Of a stretch of 33,947 bases of DNA, positions 16,373 to 23,510 are shown piece after piece. Under the pieces are notes generated by a model, which had not been told where the DNA came from, did not search any database, and was given only the letters and a program-made list of their open reading frames with translations. The DNA is taken from positions 1-33,947 of the forward strand of contig CABUXT010000026.1 in assembly GCA_902495705.1 (NCBI GenBank), in the 5' to 3' direction. This stretch comes from an uncultured cyanobacterium (lineage in GTDB: Bacteria > Cyanobacteriota > Vampirovibrionia > Gastranaerophilales > Gastranaerophilaceae). A program made the position numbers and the translations under genes. The stretch's first letter is position 1. The number at the start of each line of letters is the position of its first letter.

Positions 16373-17470
16373 ATGAAATCATTTACAGTAGATGAAATTA
16401 CACAAATTGTAGGCGGTATGTTGACAAAATCAGCAAGTCCTGAGATTACCCATATCGCACCACCATTATTGGCAGATGAACATACGTTGGCTCTTGCTTT
16501 GGGAGAAGAAGAAATTGCAAATCTTGCAAAATCTAAAGCTAAAGCTGCCTTAGTTCCACTAGGTGTGCAGATTGATGGTTTCACTACTATCGAGGTAGAA
16601 AGACCAAGACTTGCAATGATGAAATTGTTAAACTTGTTCTATGTTCCACCTGTTGTAAATAAAGACATTCACCCAACTGCAACTGTTGACCCAACAGCAA
16701 AACTTGGACAAAATGTGTGTATAGGTCCTAATGTTGTAGTATCTCCAAATGCTGTTATTGGCGATAACACAAAAATTTTGGCTAATTCATATATTGGTAG
16801 CAATGTAAAAATTGGTAACAACTGTTTCTTCCACCCAGGGGTAAATATTGGTGACAGAGTTCAAATTGGTAATGATGTAATTCTTAACCATGGTGTTTCT
16901 TTGGGTGCTGATGGTTTCAGTTTTGTAACTGAAAATCCTAACAATATCGAAAATGCAAGAAAAGAAGGTGAAATTAAAGAAGGCGATGTTGAACAAGTTA
17001 TATTCAAAATCCCTTCAATTGGTTCTGTTGTAATTGGTAACAATGTTGAAATCGGGGCAAATACAGCAATTGACCGTGGAACAATTGAAAATACCGTAAT
17101 AGGTGATAATACCAAAATTGATGACCTTGTTATGATTGGTCACAATTGCCGTATCGGAAAAGGTTGTTTAATTGTTTCTCAAGTAGGTATTGCAGGTAGT
17201 TGTGTAATTGGTGACAGAGTTGTTATTGCAGGTCAAGCAGGTTTGGCAGACCATATTGAAATCGGTTCAGATACAATTATCACAGCAAAAGCTGGTGTTA
17301 CAAAATCATTCCCTGCAAAATCAATTATTGTAGGTATTCCAGCTGTTCCTAGAAAAGATTTTATTAAACAATTGAAAACTATGAAGGATGCTCAAGATAT
17401 CTTTGCTAAGTTTAGAAAATTTGAACCAATGCTAAAATCATTTGAGGAAGCTCATCAAGAGGAATTATAA
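16373..17470 (+). CDS. lpxD: UDP-3-O-acylglucosamine N-acyltransferase
   Basis: Third step of lipid A synthesis: transfers a 3-hydroxyacyl chain from ACP to the 2-amino group of UDP-3-O-acyl-glucosamine; cytoplasmic, trimeric. The N-terminal uridine-binding domain (1-95) is followed by a left-handed beta-helix of hexapeptide repeats, then C-terminal helices. The catalytic histidine is H257 in MIGHNCRIG, and EIGANTAIDRG is present. Compared with typical LpxD there is an insertion of about 20 residues at about 186-208, after GADGFSF, rich in Asn/Glu. AAGGAG precedes the ATG. lpxC follows 3 nt after the stop. Confidence 0.95.
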   Translation: MKSFTVDEITQIVGGMLTKSASPEITHIAPPLLADEHTLALALGEEEIANLAKSKAKAALVPLGVQIDGFTTIEVERPRLAMMKLLNLFYVPPVVNKDIHPTATVDPTAKLGQNVCIGPNVVVSPNAVIGDNTKILANSYIGSNVKIGNNCFFHPGVNIGDRVQIGNDVILNHGVSLGADGFSFVTENPNNIENARKEGEIKEGDVEQVIFKIPSIGSVVIGNNVEIGANTAIDRGTIENTVIGDNTKIDDLVMIGHNCRIGKGCLIVSQVGIAGSCVIGDRVVIAGQAGLADHIEIGSDTIITAKAGVTKSFPAKSIIVGIPAVPRKDFIKQLKTMKDAQDIFAKFRKFEPMLKSFEEAHQEEL

Positions 17471-17473
17471 TAA

Positions 17474-18292
17474 ATGGTTACACTAAAAAAAGAGGTCAAA
17501 CTTGTCGGAAATGGTTTGATGAAAAACAAACCTTGTGAGGTCACATTGTTTCCATCAAACTCCGGTCAAATTAGATATTTTGTAAAAGATAAAGATTCTT
17601 TCGTAGCAGATGCTGACCATGTGTTGGCGACAGACCATTGCGTTGTAATGGGTACGAAAAAAGCTCGTGCAATGTTGACTGAACATTTATCTGCGGCTTT
17701 GGCTTTTTGTCATATTGATTCGGTTGATATCTGTATGACAGAAGAAGAAGTACCTGCATTGGATGGCAGTTCTTTAAAATGGGTTGAGGCAATTAAAGAG
17801 GCTGGAACAGATAAACCGTTTTTTGCAAAAGATAAATTCTACACGGTAAAAGAACCTGTGTATTATCTTAACGGAAAAACAAGCCTTGTGATTTTGCCAA
17901 GCGATAACTTGTTTATCTCTTATGCTGTAAATTACAACCATCCAGACTTAACTCGCAGGTTCGTAAATTACAATCCTAAAAATAAATATGAAATCATAGA
18001 GGCTAGAACTTTTGGGTTCTACCATGATTTGAAAAAATACCAAATGCTTGGATTTGCACAGGGTGTAACCCAAGAAAACACTGTTGGTTTGACCGATGAT
18101 GGTGGTTACACAACCGAATTACGTTCAGAACATGAACCAATCAAGCACAAAATGCTTGATTTAATTGGAGATTTGTATTTGACAGGTGTAAATCCGCTTA
18201 ATATGAGATGTCAAATTTTGGCAAAAGAGGCAGGACATGCTGTCCACGTAAAAGTAGCAAAAATGTTAAAAGATAAGTTAGTAGAAATATAA
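17474..18292 (+). CDS. lpxC: UDP-3-O-acyl-N-acetylglucosamine deacetylase
   Basis: Zinc-dependent, committed step of lipid A synthesis; cytoplasmic. At 272 aa it is somewhat shorter than E. coli LpxC, but all key residues are present. TEHL gives the catalytic Glu (E70) and zinc ligand H71; HKMLDLIGD gives zinc ligands H225 and D229; and H255 in AGHAV is the proton donor. EVPALDGS and EARTFGF match family motifs. It is a stand-alone LpxC, not the LpxC-FabZ fusion found in Bacteroidota. Its ribosome-binding site (GAGGAA) lies in the lpxD end, and fabZ follows after 10 nt. Confidence 0.95.
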   Translation: MVTLKKEVKLVGNGLMKNKPCEVTLFPSNSGQIRYFVKDKDSFVADADHVLATDHCVVMGTKKARAMLTEHLSAALAFCHIDSVDICMTEEEVPALDGSSLKWVEAIKEAGTDKPFFAKDKFYTVKEPVYYLNGKTSLVILPSDNLFISYAVNYNHPDLTRRFVNYNPKNKYEIIEARTFGFYHDLKKYQMLGFAQGVTQENTVGLTDDGGYTTELRSEHEPIKHKMLDLIGDLYLTGVNPLNMRCQILAKEAGHAVHVKVAKMLKDKLVEI

Positions 18293-18302
18293 GGAGAGAA
18301 AA

Positions 18303-18749
18303 ATGTCAGAAGAAACTAAAATTTTAAGCTTTGATACTATGCAAATCATGGATATGATTCCTCACAGATATCCATTCTTGCTTGTTGATAGAATTACAGA
18401 ATGTGTACCTGGAAAATATGCTAAAGGTTACAAAAATATGACTATGAATGAACAATTTTTCCAAGGTCACTTCCCTAATAACCCAATTATGCCTGGGGTA
18501 TTGCAACTTGAAGCAATGGCACAATGTTCAGCTCCAATTTTGATGACAATGCCTGAATTTGAAGGTAAATTGACATTATACGCAGGTGTTGACGGTGTAA
18601 GATTTAAAAATATCGTAAGACCTGGTGACAGATTCGATATGGAAGTTGAATTGACTAAGGTAAAAGGACCTATCTGCAAGGCTCACGGTATTGGTAAAGT
18701 AGATGGTAAAGTTTGCGTAGAAGCAGACATGACTTTTGCTTTGAAATAA
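18303..18749 (+). CDS. fabZ: 3-hydroxyacyl-ACP dehydratase
   Basis: Dehydrates (3R)-hydroxyacyl-ACP in fatty acid elongation and competes with lipid A synthesis for the same substrate, which explains the common lpxC/lpxD linkage. It is a 148-aa hot-dog-fold protein with IPHRYPFLLVDR, the catalytic H56 in GHFPNNPIMPG and E70 in LQLEAMAQ. AAGGAG lies 6-7 nt before the ATG. In many diderms lpxA follows fabZ; here a strong terminator follows instead, so lpxA must be elsewhere. Confidence 0.95.
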   Translation: MSEETKILSFDTMQIMDMIPHRYPFLLVDRITECVPGKYAKGYKNMTMNEQFFQGHFPNNPIMPGVLQLEAMAQCSAPILMTMPEFEGKLTLYAGVDGVRFKNIVRPGDRFDMEVELTKVKGPICKAHGIGKVDGKVCVEADMTFALK

Positions 18750-18772
18750 GATTTGAAAGATAAGAGTTTTTA

Positions 18773-18814
18773 ACGAGGCGAGGTAGAGATGAAATCTCTA
18801 CCTCGTCTCGTTTT
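18773..18814 (+). terminator. Strong rho-independent terminator after fabZ
   Basis: An 18-bp stem (18773-18790 with 18794-18811, one mismatch) containing CGAGGTAGAGAT, a 3-nt loop GAA, then TTTT. It ends the lpxD-lpxC-fabZ transcript. Confidence 0.85.
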
Positions 18815-18874
18815 GTTTGATTGTTTGCTTTACAATTCTGACATAGCAATGCCGCTCTACATTTAAACTTACCT

Positions 18875-18941
18875 GTCATTCTGAAAGCTTAGAAAATTTG
18901 TGCGAAGAATGAGTGCAAAATTTTCTTGCTATTCAGAATCT
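18875..18941. repeat. Long nested palindrome, class B (copy 2)
   Basis: Starts GTCATTCTGAA, ends TTCAGAATCT, with inner dyad AGAAAATTT/AAATTTTCT. Opposite orientation to copies at 6951 and 27637. Confidence 0.85.
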
Positions 18942-18979
18942 CAAACTGAACATATTGAGATTATATATTAATAATTTTA

Positions 18980-19004
18980 TAGGTGGGCTGGTGAGCCCAC
19001 CCTA
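18980..19004. repeat. Hairpin GGTGGGCT/AGCCCACC
   Basis: Perfect 8-bp stem with GGTG loop, flanked by TA and CTA. It resembles the GTAGGTCGGCTT hairpins in layout but has a different stem. Confidence 0.7.
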
Positions 19005-19052
19005 CATATTCCAATTAAACATATAGGTCTATGTCACTTGTTCCCTCGCCCC

Positions 19053-19284
19053 TTGAGGGAGAGGGGTAGGGAGAGGGGGCAAAGCCTTTTATATTTTTCA
19101 TGCCCTCCGTGCAGGGGTGCTTTTGGTGGCAAAAGCACCGCAAAACCATCGACACGCCAACGTTCACATCAAACTAAAAACTCGTACCATAGCCGAATAA
19201 CTCGTCACTTTCGTTCCTCAAACAAATTCGGCTTTTGTCATTTACTCGTTTTGTTTGATTGTTCACTTTTGGCTATTGTCGGAT
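19053..19284. repeat. Right copy of long inverted repeat
   Basis: Reverse-complement partner of 1-230, strongest over 19100-19284. It is flanked at about 19047-19080 by a purine-rich tract (GAGGGAGAGGGG type). An 88-codon open frame across it (19038-19304) is not supported as a gene. It occupies most of the 713-bp gap 18750-19462. Confidence 0.85.
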
Positions 19285-19308
19285 TTTTTGACCTAAGTGT
19301 TTAATTTG

Positions 19309-19334
19309 AGATGCTGAAACGAGTTCAGCATGAC
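19309..19334. repeat. 26-nt palindrome, TGC/GCA stem variant
   Basis: Reverse orientation copy: AGA, arm TGCTGAA, loop, arm TTCAGCA, TGAC. Confidence 0.85.
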
Positions 19335-19357
19335 AATGCTAGAATTGTTCAATTTAC

Positions 19358-19381
19358 GTAGGTCGGCTTAACCAAGCCGAC
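19358..19381. repeat. GTAGGTCGGCTT-type hairpin
   Basis: Arms GTCGGCTT/AAGCCGAC preceded by GTAG, as at 297-320. Confidence 0.8.
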
Positions 19382-19462
19382 AATATAATATTTGCATTAG
19401 AAAGCCAATGTTCTATTGCCATTCAAATAACGTGTTTATTTAATCAGGATGCAGAAGTTAAA

Positions 19463-19792
19463 CTATTTTTTAGCTACAAATTCTTGATATGTTTTTTCAA
19501 TCATCTTCATAGTGTCTTCTTCACTATGTGTTTCTGCATAATTATCAATTGCTTTATTTAATTCTTCTGCAAGTTTAGGGTTCTTTGCCAAGAATTTCAT
19601 ATCGCTTTCGATAGAATCTGATGCGATTTGAGATTTTCCCAATGTTGCCTCAGGAACATTTGCCAAATCTTTGATTTCCTTAGCTTCAACAGGAACTGCA
19701 GTAGTCTCAGGTGCGATGTTGGCATCTGTGGCAGGCTTCTGAATACCTTTGAAATTTAAACTATTGATGCTGTTGTTGTCGATTTCTCTCAT
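19463..19792 (-). CDS. Small acidic protein with N-terminal NFKG motif
   Basis: A 109-aa unknown protein. The N-terminus contains NSINSLNFKG (residues 7-16), then an Ala/Pro/Thr-rich linker to about residue 55, then an acidic helical C-terminal part (KFLAKNPKLAEELNKAIDNY and so on). No signal or membrane segment. AAGGTG lies 6 nt before the ATG. The start NS..NFK resembles NSVNFRAN of the protein at 26795, although the rest is unrelated. My impression is that such N-terminal NF(K/R)G stretches are frequent in Gastranaerophilales proteins. Function unknown. Confidence 0.7.
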   Translation of the reverse strand: MREIDNNSINSLNFKGIQKPATDANIAPETTAVPVEAKEIKDLANVPEATLGKSQIASDSIESDMKFLAKNPKLAEELNKAIDNYAETHSEEDTMKMIEKTYQEFVAKK

Positions 19793-19967
19793 AGTATCAC
19801 CTTACTTTCAGAAAATTATTCTCTAGTATCTTCATGTTGGTCTTTGTATAGAAAACACCTAAATAATATTTTTTGCTACTTTCTTCTTTAAAAAATTACA
19901 AAAATTTACATGTAATTCTTCACTTATTTTTCATGTTATGATGTATTATATACTACAAAAGGATGTA

Positions 19968-21086
19968 ATGCAAATTATGAACTTGGATAAATTAGCAAAA
20001 GATTTTTGGTGGGCTCTTACAGCGTATGGTACAATTGACAAATTGCCGGATTCGATTATTTTCACTGATACGGACGGCAATATTCAGCACTTTAATAAAA
20101 AAGCGCAAGAGGTGTTTGGGCTTGTTTATGAGGAATTTAAGACCGAAAAGTTTGACAACATCATTATTGATGGGGTTAAACATATCAGAGAATCTCTTGA
20201 AACTTCAAAACCTGTATTGGCGACTGCTGTTGTTGCAGGACGTGAGTTTTATGTTGAACTTAACGCAACAAGAAAGGGTGAAGGCTACTGTGTCAGCGTA
20301 AGAGATTTGACAAAATTGACAGGTGAACTTGTTAATGAAGAAAAAATTGCTAAGTTCAATTGCGAAAAAAATGCGATGCTTGCAAAGCTTGAAGGGGATT
20401 TGAAATCTCCATTGACTTCAATCAGCGGATTTTCAAAAGGTTTGTTAGACGGATTGGGCGGTACTTTGTCAGAAAAACAGACAAAATATGTCAAAATTAT
20501 CAATTCTAATGCAGAAGAGTTTTATCACTTTATGGATAAATTGTTAGAATTTTCAAAAGCAGAATCTTCAATTTATGAATCAGAATTTCATAATTTTGAC
20601 GTTGTTGAGGCTTTAAAATCTGTTGCAAAAGAATTTGAGTCTGTTTTTGCAGAGAAAAAATTGACTTTTGATATAAATTATGAAGAAATTTCAAAACGAA
20701 ATATTTTTTCTGATTCAAATGCTGTAAAAAGTGCGTTTAGAAATATTTTAGATGTTGCAATTTCAATGACAGAAACAGGTGTAGTGCTTGTCAAACTTTC
20801 AGTTCCTGACGATGAAACTTGCCTAAAATACAACCTTGGCGTAAATCCTGAAAGTTATTTGCAAATTACAATCAGAGACACAGGGGTTGGAATTGCAGAA
20901 GACGAGATGAAATATTTGTGTGAACCTTATGCGCAGTTGGAAAAAGGCAAGAAAAATTTCTTGCGTTCACTTGAATTAGGAACCGCAACAATTATGATAA
21001 AGAGAGCAGACGGAATTATTGATATTTATTCAGAAGTGATGAAAGGCACTGAATACAGTATTATTCTTCCGATAGAAAAGGTATAA
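19968..21086 (+). CDS. Degenerate PAS-histidine kinase-like protein lacking the phosphoacceptor His
   Basis: A 372-aa soluble protein. It has an N-terminal PAS domain (about 25-120; PDSIIFTDTDGNIQHFN, then VSVRDLTKL), a HisKA-like dimerisation helix pair, and a C-terminal HATPase-like domain. The H-box reads MLAKLEGDLKSPLTSI; the usual SHELRTPL histidine is replaced by Gly143 (codon GGG at 20394-20396). The N-box is altered (NILDVA instead of N..NA). DTGVGI (G1 box) is intact, but the second glycine-rich loop is not recognisable (SLELGTATIMI). Autophosphorylation is therefore unlikely. No membrane segment and no response regulator adjacent. The start at 19968 follows AAAGGA; an ATG ten codons upstream lies before the TATACT box at 19949. 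Its stop is 1 nt from the next ATG, so the two are probably co-translated. Confidence 0.8.
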   Translation: MQIMNLDKLAKDFWWALTAYGTIDKLPDSIIFTDTDGNIQHFNKKAQEVFGLVYEEFKTEKFDNIIIDGVKHIRESLETSKPVLATAVVAGREFYVELNATRKGEGYCVSVRDLTKLTGELVNEEKIAKFNCEKNAMLAKLEGDLKSPLTSISGFSKGLLDGLGGTLSEKQTKYVKIINSNAEEFYHFMDKLLEFSKAESSIYESEFHNFDVVEALKSVAKEFESVFAEKKLTFDINYEEISKRNIFSDSNAVKSAFRNILDVAISMTETGVVLVKLSVPDDETCLKYNLGVNPESYLQITIRDTGVGIAEDEMKYLCEPYAQLEKGKKNFLRSLELGTATIMIKRADGIIDIYSEVMKGTEYSIILPIEKV

Positions 21087-21087
21087 A

Positions 21088-22086
21088 ATGAGCAGTGTAA
21101 CCTTAAAAAACGTAAGAAAAACCTATGACAATTCAAAAACCGTAATCAATGACGTTAGTCTTGAAATTAAGGACAAAGAGTTTGTTGTACTTGTTGGTGC
21201 GTCAGGGTGTGGAAAATCAACTCTTTTGCGTATGATTGCAGGGTTAGAGGATATATCTTCAGGCGAAATTTATATTGGTGATAAAAAGGTTAATAATGTT
21301 CCGCCAAAAGATAGAGATATTGCGTTTGTTTTCCAAAGTTATGCACTTTATCCGCACATGACCGTGCGCGAAAATATTGCATTTGGGCTAAAAATGCGCA
21401 AAGTCGACAATGCAACGATTGAAAAAAAGGTTCAAGAGGCTGCAGAAATTCTTAACCTTGGCGAATATTTAGACCGAAAACCTAAACAATTGTCAGGCGG
21501 ACAAAGACAGCGTGTAGCGTTGGGGCGTGCGATTGTGCGTAATCCAAAAGTTTTCTTGATGGATGAACCTTTGTCAAATTTGGATGCTAAATTGAGGGTG
21601 CAAATGCGCTCAGAGATTAAAAAGTTGCATGAAAAACTTCAAACAACATTTATTTATGTAACCCATGACCAAACTGAGGCTTTGACGATGGGGGATAGAA
21701 TTGTTGTGCTGAATAATGGTGATATTCAGCAAGTTGCATCGCCTGATGAGATTTACAATAATCCGACAAATACTTTTGTTGCAGGGTTTGTAGGTTCTCC
21801 GCAGATGAATTTTATTGAAGGTAAGGATATTGGACTTGATGAAAATATTCTATACGGAATCCGTCCAGAGAAGATGACAAGGGCTGATGGCGATATAAAA
21901 CTGACTGTGGATGTAGAAATTTCTGAGATGCTTGGCAGTGAGAAAATTGCTTATTTTAATATCGGTAGTCGCAAGTGTTCTGCAAGACTAGATGCGGATG
22001 TCCAAATCGGCAAGACTTTGGATATATCTATCAAATCGTCAGAAATGTACAAGTTTGACATGGCTACAGGCATGAGGGTGCAGTAG
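21088..22086 (+). CDS. ABC transporter ATP-binding protein, MalK/UgpC/MsmK family
   Basis: A 332-aa cytoplasmic ATPase of carbohydrate importers. Walker A GASGCGKST (37-45), Q-loop VFQSYALYPHMTV, signature LSGGQRQRVALGRA, Walker B VFLMDEPLSNLDA and switch THDQTEA are all intact. The C-terminal extension (about 235-332) carries the TOBE/regulatory domain with YGIRPEKM. No permease or binding protein is adjacent. A family 1 solute-binding protein lies 9 kb away. In Gram-positives such orphan MsmK/MsiK ATPases energise several sugar importers. Here it sits 1 nt downstream of a degenerate sensor kinase, with AAAAGG overlapping that gene's stop. Specificity unknown. Confidence 0.9.
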   Translation: MSSVTLKNVRKTYDNSKTVINDVSLEIKDKEFVVLVGASGCGKSTLLRMIAGLEDISSGEIYIGDKKVNNVPPKDRDIAFVFQSYALYPHMTVRENIAFGLKMRKVDNATIEKKVQEAAEILNLGEYLDRKPKQLSGGQRQRVALGRAIVRNPKVFLMDEPLSNLDAKLRVQMRSEIKKLHEKLQTTFIYVTHDQTEALTMGDRIVVLNNGDIQQVASPDEIYNNPTNTFVAGFVGSPQMNFIEGKDIGLDENILYGIRPEKMTRADGDIKLTVDVEISEMLGSEKIAYFNIGSRKCSARLDADVQIGKTLDISIKSSEMYKFDMATGMRVQ

Positions 22087-22114
22087 AGTCGGAATGACAG
22101 GATAAAAATAATAC

Positions 22115-22131
22115 GTCATTACAGTAATGAC
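22115..22131. repeat. Short hairpin GTCATTAC/GTAATGAC
   Basis: Perfect 8-bp arms around a single base, 29 nt after the ABC ATPase stop. No T-tract follows, so it is not a clear terminator. It begins a 359-bp gap (22087-22445) filled by palindromes. The tract CATCGGAGAGGGTA near 22166 recurs near 276. Confidence 0.55.
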
Positions 22132-22183
22132 ATGTTAAAAGTAGTGTGGTGAAAACGAAGTGTTACATCGGAGAGGGTATAAT

Positions 22184-22209
22184 GTCATTCCGAACTTGTT
22201 TCGGAATCT
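22184..22209. repeat. 26-nt palindrome, TTC/GAA stem variant
   Basis: GTCA, arm TTCCGAA, loop, arm TTCGGAA, TCT. Confidence 0.85.
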
Positions 22210-22231
22210 CAAATAGAACAAAAAGGGCTAT

Positions 22232-22257
22232 GTCACCCTGAACTCGTTTCAGGGTCT
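22232..22257. repeat. 26-nt palindrome, CCC/GGG stem variant
   Basis: GTCA, arm CCCTGAA, loop, arm TTCAGGG, TCT. Same orientation as the preceding unit. Confidence 0.85.
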
Positions 22258-22299
22258 CAAATATTACAAATTTCACATAAGACTAATATGTTTTATTTG

Positions 22300-22325
22300 A
22301 GATGCTGAAACAAGTTCAGCATGAC
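22300..22325. repeat. 26-nt palindrome, TGC/GCA stem variant
   Basis: Opposite orientation: AGA, arm TGCTGAA, loop, arm TTCAGCA, TGAC. Confidence 0.85.
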
Positions 22326-22340
22326 TGAATTCAAATGGAT

Positions 22341-22366
22341 AGACCCTGAAACAAGTTCAGGGTGAC
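22341..22366. repeat. 26-nt palindrome, CCC/GGG stem variant
   Basis: Opposite orientation: AGA, arm CCCTGAA, loop, arm TTCAGGG, TGAC. With the three preceding units it makes a cluster of two forward and two reverse copies. Confidence 0.85.
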
Positions 22367-22370
22367 ATCA

Positions 22371-22420
22371 TTCGTTACGCTCACACGGCGCACTTGCCAA
22401 AATCTGCCGTTCAAAATGAC
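22371..22420. repeat. GC-richer repeat shared with window end
   Basis: On the minus strand it begins GTCATTTTGAA and continues GATTTTGGCAAGTGCGCCG and TGTGAGCGTAACGAA. It matches 33852-33901 on the plus strand with few differences. It starts with the same GTCATT..GAA end as the other palindromes but has a distinct, GC-richer interior. Confidence 0.8.
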
Positions 22421-22445
22421 AATATAAAAAGACATAAATTTTCCC

Positions 22446-23195
22446 TTACTTAATCTCTTTTAAAATCTTTTTAAAATAATCCGAATCAGACATGGCTTTT
22501 TGTGCACAAGCCATTCCACTTTGAGCATTTACATATTTGGGATTGCAATAATTATCCAAATTTGTGATAGGTGTTCCATTCGCGCCCATCGGCAAAAGTG
22601 ATTCATTGTCCCCCATTACAAATGTAAACACATCAACTCCGAGACGGTTTGGTCCGTTGGTTTTACCATTAATATCGACGCTTACCCACAAATTTACATT
22701 TGAAGCGTTATTAAAAGGGTTGTCTAGCATAATTAGCATGCCATCTTGTAAAATAAATTGTCCATCATCAAAACGACTATAAGGTGGTGTGGATTTGCCA
22801 TCTAAAGCTTTATACTCAGAGTCGCCCTTGCTATAACATAATGGGCTGTTTGCTTTGCCGCCTTTCATTGTTGATGTTACACCACACTCAATTGCGACAT
22901 GAAAATACTTTTTATAAGTGTTATAAAAAGAGTTTTGACTGCTGTATGTGCTTGGGTCAAGACTGATATCATCATTCTGCATCAATTTTATTGATTGTGA
23001 TATTACTGAATATGATTTTAGAAACTGTGTCCTTAACTTTTTAGCTTTGTTATTTGCAATCATGTTCGGAATTGTAATTGCTGCAACAACTCCAATAATT
23101 CCAAGAGTGATTAAAATTTCAGCTAAAGTAAATCCAAATTGAGCCTTAACTTGTGGCAAATCTACGTGCGTAGCACACATTCTAATTATATTCAT
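22446..23195 (-). CDS. Type IV prepilin-like protein (pseudopilin)
   Basis: A 249-aa protein with a class III (prepilin) signal: a 21-residue leader ending in G, cleavage before F, then TLAEILITLGIIGVVAAIT with Glu at +5. The rest of the hydrophobic N-terminal helix lies in the inner membrane and assembles the fibre. The globular part is about 200 residues with cysteines that may form disulfides. It resembles the many type II secretion/pilus-like proteins of Gastranaerophilales. No pilus assembly genes are nearby, so it relies on distant machinery. The open frame extends 82 codons further upstream, antisense to the XRE gene. The ATG at 23195 is chosen because AAGGAG lies 6 nt before it. It is divergent from the XRE gene, with a 40-bp dyad between. 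Confidence 0.85.
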   Translation of the reverse strand: MNIIRMCATHVDLPQVKAQFGFTLAEILITLGIIGVVAAITIPNMIANNKAKKLRTQFLKSYSVISQSIKLMQNDDISLDPSTYSSQNSFYNTYKKYFHVAIECGVTSTMKGGKANSPLCYSKGDSEYKALDGKSTPPYSRFDDGQFILQDGMLIMLDNPFNNASNVNLWVSVDINGKTNGPNRLGVDVFTFVMGDNESLLPMGANGTPITNLDNYCNPKYVNAQSGMACAQKAMSDSDYFKKILKEIK

Positions 23196-23210
23196 AAAAA
23201 CTCCTTCTAT

Positions 23211-23250
23211 ATTATGCTTAATACTGAATATATTCGGTATTATACATAAT
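23211..23250. promoter_or_regulatory. 40-bp dyad, candidate operator between prepilin and XRE genes
   Basis: Symmetric about 23230/23231. Outer arms ATTATG/CATAAT and inner arms AATAC.GAATA / TATTC.GTATT; 17 of 20 position pairs are complementary. It overlaps the likely promoter region of the prepilin gene (16 nt from its start codon) and lies 37 nt upstream of the XRE gene. This is a natural binding site for the dimeric HTH protein encoded beside it. Confidence 0.6.
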
Positions 23251-23276
23251 ATATTATATATAATAAGAAAAATCAA

Positions 23277-23282
23277 TATACT
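23277..23282 (+). promoter_or_regulatory. Putative -10 box of XRE gene
   Basis: TATACT ending 5 nt before the ATG at 23288, with no clear -35 in the very AT-rich upstream DNA and no Shine-Dalgarno. If used, the mRNA would be leaderless. Confidence 0.4.
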
Positions 23283-23287
23283 AAAAT

Positions 23288-23509
23288 ATGTATATGGAAA
23301 TGACAGATTATTATAAAGAGCTTGCGAAAAATATGCGCATTGAGCGCGCAAGGCTAAATATCTCTCAATTAAAACTTGCAGAAATGGCGGATGTCTCTTT
23401 AGATACAATAAACATGATTGAACGTGCTGTCGGCAATCCAAAACTATGCACAGTCATTGCCATTGCTAATGCGCTCAATGTTGATTTAAACACCCTGATA
23501 AAATTATAA
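23288..23509 (+). CDS. XRE-family HTH transcriptional regulator, 73 aa
   Basis: Consists almost entirely of one Cro/C1-type helix-turn-helix: NMRIERARLNISQLKLAEMA, then VSLDTINMIERAVGNPKLCT and IAIANALNVDLNTLI. It is a minimal DNA-binding protein that would act as a dimer. Start uncertain: in-frame ATGs at 23288 and 23300; the first sits 5 nt after a TATACT. It is divergent from the prepilin gene with a dyad between, so autoregulation and prepilin control are likely (inference). Its stop is 1 bp from the stop of the convergent membrane-anchored protein. Confidence 0.85.
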   Translation: MYMEMTDYYKELAKNMRIERARLNISQLKLAEMADVSLDTINMIERAVGNPKLCTVIAIANALNVDLNTLIKL

Positions 23510-23510
23510 A

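Noticed and set aside
19038..19304. 88-codon open frame on the plus strand
   Set aside because: It spans the right copy of the inverted repeat and a palindrome. Its composition is unlike a protein and it has no supporting ribosome-binding site.
23120..23195. Prepilin leader coding sequence derived from a class A palindrome (shared ACGTAGATTT)
   Set aside because: Only about ten bases are shared and no paired outer arms are present; chance in AT-rich DNA is adequate.
23196..23441. N-terminal extension of the prepilin reading frame by 82 codons
   Set aside because: It runs antisense to the XRE gene and through the dyad. AAGGAG before the ATG at 23195 and the prepilin signal position fix the real start.
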